Below, piece by piece: positions 1-5,926 of a stretch of 5,926 nucleotides of DNA. Numbering within the stretch: the stretch's first letter is position 1; the number at the start of each line of letters is the position of its first letter. The notes beneath the pieces are model-generated. The model was not told where the DNA came from. It was given only the letters and a program-made list of their open reading frames with translations, and searched no databases. The DNA is from an uncultured Flavobacteriales bacterium (GTDB taxonomy: Bacteria > Bacteroidota > Bacteroidia > Flavobacteriales > Vicingaceae): contig CAMPHX010000096.1 in NCBI GenBank assembly GCA_946886085.1, positions 1 through 5,926 on the forward strand. Direction: 5' to 3'. The position numbers and the translations under genes were made by a program.

Positions 1-9
1 AGATTTGTA

Positions 10-609
10 TTAAAAAATATATTTTACTCCTAATACAATTTGATCGTGATTGGTTTTGCTGTTAAAAATATGTGCTGAAGAAATGTGGTTAAATCCGGCA
101 GAAAGTGAGAAATGTTGGTGAATAGGTTTGGTAAGGTAAAACCCTTGAGATAGATTAAGCCCTTCATTAATTCCATCGGTAGAATTTTTCTTGCTTTCAG
201 CCCAAACAGTTCCTATTAAAAATTCAATATACCATTGCTTGATAATAAGAAAACTAAATTGGAATCCTGCTCCTGTTGTAGCACTTCCTTGGTCACTTAA
301 ATTAAAAAGAGCTATAGGTCTTATCAGAAAAAGTCGTTTATTAAATTCTCCTTTATTAGCTATTGAGTCATTGAAATTGTTGGCATAATCTACACTCCAT
401 CTAAACGGAAAATATATAATAGATGAAAAACCAAAACCATCACCAAAATTATTTTCAAAAGTAATTCTATCTCTGTAGGTTGAGCCATACAAAGCAATGT
501 TTAACTGATTGATTTCCATTTGCATTTTGCCTTTATTACTTTGGGCAACAACATTTCCTGAAAAAGTAAAAATGAAAAAGGTTAATATGGTTAATATCGT
601 TTTAATCAA
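10..609 (-). CDS. Probable outer-membrane beta-barrel protein, PagL-like (acyloxyacyl hydrolase / lipid A 3-O-deacylase family candidate)
   Basis: Encodes 199 residues from a TTG start. The frame stays open back to another TTG at 672, inside the permease gene, but contains no ATG before codon 29. The TTG at 609 gives a standard signal peptide: Lys3, a hydrophobic core, and a GNVVA|Q cleavage site after residue 22. The mature part has alternating aromatic and polar stretches and ends in KYIF; a terminal Phe is usual for outer-membrane barrels. Near the C-terminus, GFNHISSAH places His175 and Ser177, with Asp189 twelve residues after the Ser. This is the spacing of the PagL triad His126/Ser128/Glu140, with Asp for Glu. 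PagL enzymes remove the 3-O-linked acyl chain of lipid A in the outer membrane, which would suit the nearby lpx genes. The gene begins 17 bases after the permease stop, so it is probably co-transcribed with it. The barrel call is fairly safe; the enzyme family is an inference from a short motif and context, and it could be an unrelated barrel protein. Confidence 0.6.
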   Translation of the reverse strand: MIKTILTILTFFIFTFSGNVVAQSNKGKMQMEINQLNIALYGSTYRDRITFENNFGDGFGFSSIIYFPFRWSVDYANNFNDSIANKGEFNKRLFLIRPIALFNLSDQGSATTGAGFQFSFLIIKQWYIEFLIGTVWAESKKNSTDGINEGLNLSQGFYLTKPIHQHFSLSAGFNHISSAHIFNSKTNHDQIVLGVKYIF

Positions 610-626
610 AATAAATTTGAAGGGTT

Positions 627-2420
627 TTAAAATGGAAAAAAGTATGGAATTAAAAGCGAAGCTAATATCCAATAGATAATACTTAGCGGAAGTCCTGTTT
701 TTATAAAATCTCTAAACTTATACCCTCCGGCACTATACACCATGGTATTGGTTTGATAGCCTATTGGAGTCATAAAACTTGCTGAAGCAGCAAACATAAT
801 GGTCATTAAAAATGGTAAAGGGTTTAGTCCTAAATTTGCTGCAGTAACAATGGCTATTGGTGTTAATAATGCTGCGGTGGCATTGTTAGAAATAAATTCT
901 GTAGTTATGGTGGTTAGTAAGTACAATCCTGAAATAATGGCAATAGGACCCCAAGCACCTAGGTTATTAATAATAGTATTAGCTACTTTATAATCTAATC
1001 CGGTATTTTTTAATGCAACTCCGAAACTTATTGATCCGGCAAGTAGAAAAATAATTTTCCAATTAATGGCTTCATACATTTCTTTCATAGAAAGGCATTT
1101 CAGTAGAATTAATGTTATTACTCCCGAAATGGTACCTGTCATAATATCTAAAATATTAAACGAAGCTAAAGCAACTACAATTAAAATTACACTTAGCACG
1201 ATGCTAAAATTTTTCTTATCAAAATCAACAATATTGTTTTCCGAAAGTAAAACAAAAGGAGCATCTTGCTGAGTCTCTTGTTTTTTTAATTCTTTAATGT
1301 AGTGGTTTTTAATTTCGGCAAGAATAACATCTCCCGACTTTAATTTTGTTTTATACACATCTTCATTTACAACATCTTCTCGGTGCATGATAGCCAAAGG
1401 AATACCTCTAAATCTTCTTCGGAAATCGACATCTTTGAGGGTTTTTCCATCAAAATAAGAGTTAGAAGTAATAATTAATTCAACTAAGGTAGAATTTTTT
1501 TCTTTCAGATCGTTATCACCAATCATTAAAGGTGATTGATTCATAATTCTAACTTTATCTTTAAGCGATTTAATTTTATCTATGTTGCATCTAATTTTGA
1601 GGATATCGTTTGCTTGTAAAATAAAATCTCCGGCAGGAAGCATATAACTTTCTTTGTTTCTACGTACTTCAATAATATCAATATCAATTTCTTTTAAAAG
1701 AGAAGATTCCATAATAGATTTTCCTACTGATTCGGAGTTAGGCAATAGTTCAATTTCTGTAAGGTAGTTTCTCATTCCAAATTTTGCCTCTAAATCTTTT
1801 TCGTTAATTCTTGTGGGTAACAATTTTATTCCAACCAACAGCATGTAAATAACTCCAGCAAACAGAAGTATTAACCCCATGATTGTCATGTCAAACATTT
1901 CAATAGGAGGGAGTCCTTCTTTTTCTGCAATTCCGTTTATTAATAAATTGGTTGATGTACCAATAAGTGTACAAGTTCCACCAAAAATGGAAGCAAACGA
2001 AAGTGGGATAAGCATTTTGGTAACGCTATGATTAGAAGCACTTGCAATTTGAATAATAATAGGGATAAAAATTGCCACTACAGGTGTATTGTTTATAAAA
2101 GCAGAGAAAAATGCTATTAACAACATCATTAATCCCATACCGATATAAAAGTTTTTTCTAAAAACAGAAGAAAGTCTTAAAGCCAATACTTGTAAAGCAC
2201 CTGTCTTTAATAGTGCGGCACTTAATACAAACATAAAAGCGACAGTAATGGTGGCTTTGTTGCTAAATCCGCTAATGCCTTCTTCGGGAGTTATAACACC
2301 AAACAGCACAAAAGCAGCCATAATAATAAGAGCAACTAAATCTACCGAAAGCACTTCTGTAATAAAGAGTATAAAAGCCCCTAAAAGTAGAACAATGGTT
2401 ATAATGGTATTAAAGTCCAT
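627..2420 (-). CDS. SLC13/DASS-family anion permease with two RCK_C (TrkA_C) domains
   Basis: Encodes a 597-residue inner-membrane transporter of the divalent anion:Na+ symporter type. The N-terminal half (about 1-200) and C-terminal half (about 404-597) are hydrophobic and carry the paired family motifs: [13 protein letters not shown] (from 109) with IGTSTN (153-158), and [13 protein letters not shown] (from 511) with TPIGYQTN (551-558). The usual SNT tip motifs appear as NNT (110-112) and SNN (511-513). Between the halves, about 217-297 and 308-378 form two soluble RCK_C-like domains (for example [16 protein letters not shown] and [11 protein letters not shown]), which in related proteins bind regulatory ligands. 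The substrate is not visible; sulfate and dicarboxylates are the family's common cargo. The ATG at 2420 is preferred: the upstream TTG at 2441 lies inside the -7 promoter box, so it would not be transcribed as a codon. The gene is divergent from lpxD and leads a two-gene unit with the barrel protein downstream. Confidence 0.9.
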   Translation of the reverse strand: MDFNTIITIVLLLGAFILFITEVLSVDLVALIIMAAFVLFGVITPEEGISGFSNKATITVAFMFVLSAALLKTGALQVLALRLSSVFRKNFYIGMGLMMLLIAFFSAFINNTPVVAIFIPIIIQIASASNHSVTKMLIPLSFASIFGGTCTLIGTSTNLLINGIAEKEGLPPIEMFDMTIMGLILLFAGVIYMLLVGIKLLPTRINEKDLEAKFGMRNYLTEIELLPNSESVGKSIMESSLLKEIDIDIIEVRRNKESYMLPAGDFILQANDILKIRCNIDKIKSLKDKVRIMNQSPLMIGDNDLKEKNSTLVELIITSNSYFDGKTLKDVDFRRRFRGIPLAIMHREDVVNEDVYKTKLKSGDVILAEIKNHYIKELKKQETQQDAPFVLLSENNIVDFDKKNFSIVLSVILIVVALASFNILDIMTGTISGVITLILLKCLSMKEMYEAINWKIIFLLAGSISFGVALKNTGLDYKVANTIINNLGAWGPIAIISGLYLLTTITTEFISNNATAALLTPIAIVTAANLGLNPLPFLMTIMFAASASFMTPIGYQTNTMVYSAGGYKFRDFIKTGLPLSIIYWILASLLIPYFFPF

Positions 2421-2438
2421 AGTTGTATAAATAGAAAA

Positions 2439-2469
2439 CAAAAATACATACTTTGGTGAATAAGCCTAA
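2439..2469 (-). promoter_or_regulatory. Putative Bacteroidota-type promoter of the permease gene
   Basis: On the minus strand, TATTTTTG (2446 down to 2439) matches the Bacteroidota sigma-ABfr -7 consensus TAnnTTTG at every defined position. A TTA (2469-2467), a weak version of the -33 TTG, lies 20 bases upstream. If the start site falls four bases beyond the box, the leader would be about 15 bases to the ATG at 2420. There is no Shine-Dalgarno sequence. Found by inspection only. Confidence 0.55.
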
Positions 2470-2553
2470 ATAAAATAGTTGTATTTTCAATGATTGTGAT
2501 AAAAATAGAACTTCATGTGAAAAAAACCAATAAATCTTATAAATAAAAATTAG

Positions 2554-2581
2554 TTAAATTCTGAGTAAACTTGTACTTTTG
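2554..2581 (+). promoter_or_regulatory. Putative Bacteroidota-type promoter of lpxD and the lipid A operon
   Basis: TACTTTTG (2574-2581) matches the -7 consensus TAnnTTTG fully. A TTA (2554-2556) stands 17 bases upstream in place of the -33 TTG. The box ends only six bases before the lpxD ATG at 2588, so the predicted transcript starts about three bases or fewer before the start codon. The last three bases of the box are the TTG that would otherwise extend lpxD by three residues. Together with the opposing box at 2439-2446 it makes the 167-base gap a divergent promoter region. Confidence 0.6.
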
Positions 2582-2587
2582 GCTTTT

Positions 2588-3616
2588 ATGGAATTTTCAG
2601 CAGAACAAATAGCAGGCATACTTAACGGAGAGATTATAGGTGATTCTCAGGTTAAGATAAACAAATTGTCTAAAATTGAAGAGGGAGAACCTCAATCCAT
2701 TTCTTTTTTGGCAAATATGGCTTATGAACATTATTTATATACTACGGATGCTTCTATAGTTATTATAAATAAAGATTTAAAACTTCAAAAAGCTGTTAAA
2801 GATACGTGTACTTTAATAAAAGTGGATAATGCTTACGAATGTTTTGCTAAACTGTTGGAGACTTATCAGCAAATGAAAGGAAGTAAAACAGGAATAGAAC
2901 AACCATCGTTTATAGCTGAATCAGCTAAATTAGGTGACAACTGTTATGTAGGAGCTTTTGCTTATATTGGTGAAAATGTTACCATAGGTAATAATGTTAA
3001 GATTTATCCTAATACTTATGTTGGAGATAATACAACAATAGGAGATAATAGTGTTTTGTTTGCAGGTGTTAAATTGATGGATAAAATTGTGGTAGGAAAA
3101 AATTGTATTTTCCATGCAGGAGTGGTAATAGGTTCAGATGGTTTTGGTTTTACACCAGATGAAAGTAATGTATATAGTAAAGTTCCTCAAATAGGAAATG
3201 TAGTTATTGAAGATGATGTGGAAATAGGAGGGAATACAGTAATTGATAGAGCTACAATGGGTTCTACGGTTATTAAAAAAGGAGTAAAACTCGATAATTT
3301 AGTGCATATAGCACATAATGTAGTAATAGGAGAGAACTCAGCAATTGCAGGACAGGTTGGAATTGCAGGTTCAGCAAAAATTGGAAAAAACTGTATGATG
3401 GGAGGACAAGTAGGAGTTGCCGGTCATTTAACTATTGCCAATGGAACTAAAATAGCTGCACAATCAGGAATTGGAGCAAATATAAAAGAAGAAGGAACTG
3501 TAGTCCAGGGGTCTCCGGCTTTTTATATAGGAGATTATAAACGTGCTTATGTAGGGTTTAAAAAGCTTCCTGAAATATTAGACAGATTAAATAAATTAGA
3601 AAAGAATAACCAATAA
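2588..3616 (+). CDS. lpxD: UDP-3-O-(3-hydroxyacyl)glucosamine N-acyltransferase LpxD
   Basis: Catalyses the third step of lipid A synthesis, transferring a 3-hydroxyacyl chain from acyl carrier protein to the 2-amino group of UDP-3-O-acylglucosamine in the cytoplasm. The 342-residue product matches E. coli LpxD (341) in length. Residues 1 to about 100 form the N-terminal uridine-binding domain, with ISFLAN at 38-43. Residues about 106-310 are hexapeptide repeats ([24 protein letters not shown] and so on) that fold as a left-handed beta-helix and trimerise. The C-terminus (about 317-342) is a helix like that contacting ACP in the family. The catalytic His is His243 in HIAHNV, equivalent to E. 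coli His239, and His280 in AGH matches His276. The ATG at 2588 is chosen over the TTG at 2579, which is part of the promoter box. It is the first gene of the lipid A operon, 63 bases before lpxC/fabZ. Confidence 0.97.
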   Translation: MEFSAEQIAGILNGEIIGDSQVKINKLSKIEEGEPQSISFLANMAYEHYLYTTDASIVIINKDLKLQKAVKDTCTLIKVDNAYECFAKLLETYQQMKGSKTGIEQPSFIAESAKLGDNCYVGAFAYIGENVTIGNNVKIYPNTYVGDNTTIGDNSVLFAGVKLMDKIVVGKNCIFHAGVVIGSDGFGFTPDESNVYSKVPQIGNVVIEDDVEIGGNTVIDRATMGSTVIKKGVKLDNLVHIAHNVVIGENSAIAGQVGIAGSAKIGKNCMMGGQVGVAGHLTIANGTKIAAQSGIGANIKEEGTVVQGSPAFYIGDYKRAYVGFKKLPEILDRLNKLEKNNQ

Positions 3617-3640
3617 AAGATTAGCATAAATAGTTTCAAA

Positions 3641-3677
3641 AACTTAACTATAAATCGCTAAGCGCTAAACTTAACTA
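3641..3677 (+). repeat. 10-bp direct repeat in the lpxD - lpxC/fabZ gap
   Basis: AACTTAACTA occurs at 3641-3650 and again at 3668-3677, offset by 27 bases, and the second copy ends two bases before the lpxC/fabZ ATG. Between them GCTAA occurs twice (3657-3661 and 3664-3668), and AGCGCT (3661-3666) is a palindrome. No -7 box or Shine-Dalgarno sequence is visible in this 63-base gap. Its function is unknown; a small duplication or a regulatory or translational element are both possible, and chance cannot be excluded in such AT-rich DNA. Confidence 0.5.
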
Positions 3678-3679
3678 GT

Positions 3680-5098
3680 ATGGCAAAACAAAAAACAATA
3701 AAAGATTCATTTAAAGTAGTCGGAGTAGGACTACATACAGGCGTTAAAGCAACATTAACAGTAAATCCTGCACCTGATAATCATGGATTTAAATTTAAAA
3801 GAACTGATGTAGAGGGGCAACCAATTATTCCGGCTGATGCTAACTTGGTGGTAGATACTTCCAGAAGTACTACATTAGCTAAAGATGGGGTAAAAGTACA
3901 TACTACAGAACATATTTTAGCTGCTTTGTTTGGTTTAGAAATAGACAATGCACTTATTGAATTAGATGGACCTGAAGTTCCAATTATGGATGGAAGTGCT
4001 TTTCCTTTTGTCAGTATGATTAATCAAGTAGGCATTGTAGAGCAAGAAGCAGACAAAGACTATTTTGTAGTAACTGATAACCTAACTTATGAAGATATGG
4101 AAAGACATACAGAAATGTTGGCTGTTCCTCAAGATGAGTTTAGGATAACCGTTATGGTAGATTACAATTCTGTAATATTAGGTACACAGCATGCTCATAT
4201 GTATCATGCAGGTGAATTTGTCGAAGAAATTTCTAAATGCAGAACTTTTGTTTTTTTAAGAGAATTAGAAGTATTGGCAAAAAATGGCTTGATTAAAGGT
4301 GGAGATTTAGACAATGCAATTGTATTGGTAGATAAACCATTACCTCAAGAAAAATTAGATGAAATAGCCGATTTATTAGGAAAACCTCATATTAAAGTTG
4401 ATAAAGCAGGAGTCTTAAATAACTTAACGCTTCATTTTCAAAATGAACCTGCAAGACATAAACTATTAGATATTATAGGAGATTTAGCTTTAGTAGGAAA
4501 GCCTATAAAAGGTCATATTTTAGCAGCTCGTCCAGGACATAAAGGAAATGTAGATTTTGCTAAAATCATTAAACAAGAAATTAAAAAACAGCAGAAAGGA
4601 AATGTATTTTTCGACTTAACAAAAGAGCCCGTTTACGATATTAATCAAATTACTAAACTATTGCCTCATAGATACCCATTTTTATTGGTTGATAAAATTA
4701 TTGAAATGGATGAAAATAGCATCGTTGGAGTTAAGAATATTACGTTAAACGAACCACAATTTACAGGTCATTTCCCAAATAATCCGGTAATGCCTGGAGT
4801 ACTTCAAGTTGAAGCGATGGCTCAAGCAGGTGGAATTTTAGTACTTAGTCAAGTTCCAGATCCGGAAAATTACATGACTTATTTTATGAAAATTGATGGT
4901 GTGAAATTTAAAAGAAAAGTAATTCCGGGTGATACGCTTGTTTTTAAATTGGAATTATTATCTCCCATAAGAAGAGGAATAGTTCACATGAGTGGTAAAG
5001 GATATGTTAATGGACAGTTAGCAATAGAAGCAGAATTAATGGCTCAAATTGTTAAAGAAAAAACAGAAGAAAAGGCAACAGTAGCATCACATCAATAA
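3680..5098 (+). CDS. lpxC/fabZ: Bifunctional LpxC deacetylase / FabZ 3-hydroxyacyl-ACP dehydratase
   Basis: A 472-residue natural fusion. Residues 1 to about 300 are LpxC, the zinc enzyme that deacetylates UDP-3-O-acyl-GlcNAc, the committed step of lipid A synthesis. Glu77-His78 in TTEH match E. coli Glu78 (general base) and His79 (zinc); His260 and Asp264 in HKLLD are the other zinc ligands (His238, Asp242); His287 in PGHKGN matches His265. CRTF (187-190) is also conserved. After a Lys/Gln-rich linker (about 298-308), residues about 312-460 are FabZ, which dehydrates 3-hydroxyacyl-ACP in fatty acid elongation. It has LLPHRYPFLLVD at 328-339 and the catalytic His364 (GHFP) and Glu378 (QVEAMAQ), 14 residues apart as in E. 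coli His54/Glu68. Both active sites look intact. The His78-His260 distance is 23 residues longer than in E. coli LpxC because of an insertion near 218-245. The fusion is well known in Bacteroidota. No Shine-Dalgarno sequence precedes the ATG. Confidence 0.98.
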   Translation: MAKQKTIKDSFKVVGVGLHTGVKATLTVNPAPDNHGFKFKRTDVEGQPIIPADANLVVDTSRSTTLAKDGVKVHTTEHILAALFGLEIDNALIELDGPEVPIMDGSAFPFVSMINQVGIVEQEADKDYFVVTDNLTYEDMERHTEMLAVPQDEFRITVMVDYNSVILGTQHAHMYHAGEFVEEISKCRTFVFLRELEVLAKNGLIKGGDLDNAIVLVDKPLPQEKLDEIADLLGKPHIKVDKAGVLNNLTLHFQNEPARHKLLDIIGDLALVGKPIKGHILAARPGHKGNVDFAKIIKQEIKKQQKGNVFFDLTKEPVYDINQITKLLPHRYPFLLVDKIIEMDENSIVGVKNITLNEPQFTGHFPNNPVMPGVLQVEAMAQAGGILVLSQVPDPENYMTYFMKIDGVKFKRKVIPGDTLVFKLELLSPIRRGIVHMSGKGYVNGQLAIEAELMAQIVKEKTEEKATVASHQ

Positions 5099-5142
5099 AA
5101 AATACTAATTTCGCTGTTGCAAAAACAAAAACTATTTATTGA

Positions 5143-5925
5143 ATGGAAAAATATCCAATGACAAATATTCATCCTAATGCAAAAATTGCTGATGATGTAA
5201 AAATAGATCCATTTACCACCATATACGATAATGTTGAAATAGGCGAAGGAACATGGATAGGTTCAAATGTTACTATTTTTAGTGGAGCAAGAATTGGAAA
5301 AAATTGTAAGATTTTTCCCGGAGCCGTAATTTCAGCAATTCCTCAAGATTTAAAATTTGACAACGAAGATACTACTGCCGAAATTGGAGACGGAACCATC
5401 ATTAGAGAATGTGTAACCATTAACAGAGGCACAAAAGATAGAAATAAAACAGTAGTAGGCAAAAATTGTTTGCTGATGGCATATGTACACGTAGCTCACG
5501 ATTGCATAGTTGGAGATAATTGTATATTAGCAAATTGCGTAAATCTTGCCGGACATGTTGTTTTAGGAGATTTTGTAATTATTGAAGGAGTTGCCGGGGT
5601 TCAACAATTTGTTCATATTGGAGAACATGCATTTATTGCCTCTGGAGCAAATGCTAGAAAAAATGTACCTCCTTATGTAAAAGCAGCTAGAGATCCATTA
5701 ACTTATGCAGGTGTAAATTCTGTAGGGTTAAGAAGAAGAGGATTTTCTACAGATGTAATACTTCAGATAGAAGATATTTATCGTTCACTTTATGTGAGAG
5801 GTTTGAATGTTACTAACGCTGTTAGAGTGATAGAACAAGAAGCACCAAAATCAAAAGAAAAAGATATCATTTTAAAATTTATTGAAGAATCTACAAAAGG
5901 AATTATTAGAGGTCCTATTGTATAG
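5143..5925 (+). CDS. lpxA: Acyl-ACP--UDP-N-acetylglucosamine O-acyltransferase LpxA
   Basis: Catalyses the first step of lipid A synthesis, moving a 3-hydroxyacyl chain from ACP to the 3-OH of UDP-GlcNAc in the cytoplasm. The 260 residues compare with 262 in E. coli. Residues about 8-185 are hexapeptide repeats of a left-handed beta-helix trimer; about 195-260 is the helical C-terminal domain, beginning GLRRRGFS (195-202). The catalytic base is His119 in VHVAHDC, equivalent to E. coli His125; His116 and His138 (LAGH) match His122 and His144. At the E. coli His160 position there is Gln154 (VQQF), and at the acyl-ruler position Gly173 there is Ser167. The ATG at 5143 is used because family members have about 7-8 residues before the HPNA-like segment; an in-frame ATG at 5158 is possible. 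It lies 44 bases after lpxC/fabZ and ends one base before the window edge, complete with a TAG stop. Confidence 0.97.
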   Translation: MEKYPMTNIHPNAKIADDVKIDPFTTIYDNVEIGEGTWIGSNVTIFSGARIGKNCKIFPGAVISAIPQDLKFDNEDTTAEIGDGTIIRECVTINRGTKDRNKTVVGKNCLLMAYVHVAHDCIVGDNCILANCVNLAGHVVLGDFVIIEGVAGVQQFVHIGEHAFIASGANARKNVPPYVKAARDPLTYAGVNSVGLRRRGFSTDVILQIEDIYRSLYVRGLNVTNAVRVIEQEAPKSKEKDIILKFIEESTKGIIRGPIV

Positions 5926-5926
5926 C

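Noticed and set aside
191..388. Plus-strand open frame of 65 codons
   Set aside because: It lies wholly antisense to the barrel-protein gene, lacks any recognisable domain or promoter, and is best explained as a shadow.
799..1272. Two plus-strand open frames (799-993 and 1066-1272)
   Set aside because: Both are antisense to the permease coding region, whose family motifs are unmistakable; no independent coding signal is visible.
2248..2430. Plus-strand open frame of 60 codons opposite the permease start
   Set aside because: Antisense to the N-terminal membrane segments of the permease, with low-complexity composition and no start context.
2449..2455. TACTTTG on the plus strand as a second lpxD promoter
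   Set aside because: It is one base short of the TAnnTTTG spacing, whereas a perfect box sits at 2574-2581 next to the gene.
2930..3115. Minus-strand open frame of 61 codons within lpxD
   Set aside because: Its repetitive Ile/Asn-rich translation is the reverse complement of the LpxD hexapeptide repeats.
3632..3644. Small inverted repeat AGTTT-caa-AAACT as an lpxD terminator
   Set aside because: The stem is only five AT-rich base pairs and no T-run follows, so it is too weak to call a terminator; the flanking genes look co-transcribed.

Overview
The window is AT-rich chromosomal DNA from a member of the Bacteroidota, most likely Flavobacteriia-like. Three things point there. LpxC and FabZ are fused into one protein. 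The lpxD - lpxC/fabZ - lpxA gene order is the one typical of that phylum. Start regions carry TAnnTTTG-type -7 boxes and no Shine-Dalgarno sequences. The five genes fill almost the whole window, and all five are complete.

The left half (10-2420) reads on the minus strand. An SLC13/DASS-type anion permease with two cytoplasmic RCK_C (TrkA_C) domains is followed 17 bases later by a small exported protein. That protein is probably an outer-membrane beta-barrel, and its C-terminus resembles the PagL lipid A 3-O-deacylase family. The two genes look co-transcribed.

Positions 2421-2587 form a 167-base divergent intergenic region. It holds two good -7 boxes facing outward, one for the permease and one for lpxD. 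In both cases an upstream in-frame TTG is simply the end of the -7 box, so the downstream ATG is the credible start. The lpxD box lies so close to its ATG that the transcript should be leaderless or nearly so.

The right half (2588-5925) reads on the plus strand and encodes the early lipid A pathway: lpxD, the lpxC/fabZ fusion and lpxA. LpxA puts the first 3-hydroxyacyl chain on UDP-GlcNAc, LpxC deacetylates the product, and LpxD adds the second chain. FabZ draws on the same 3-hydroxyacyl-ACP pool for fatty acid elongation, so the fusion ties the committed lipid A step to its competitor for substrate. The gaps are 63 and 44 bases, consistent with an operon.

Most of the window is conserved housekeeping content, and I see no clear undescribed system. 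The points most worth following up are the PagL-like protein with an apparent Asp in place of the catalytic Glu, beside the lipid A genes; the near-leaderless lpxD promoter; a roughly 23-residue insertion in LpxC; and substitutions at LpxA positions that matter in E. coli. There are no RNA genes, mobile elements, CRISPR arrays or clear terminators.
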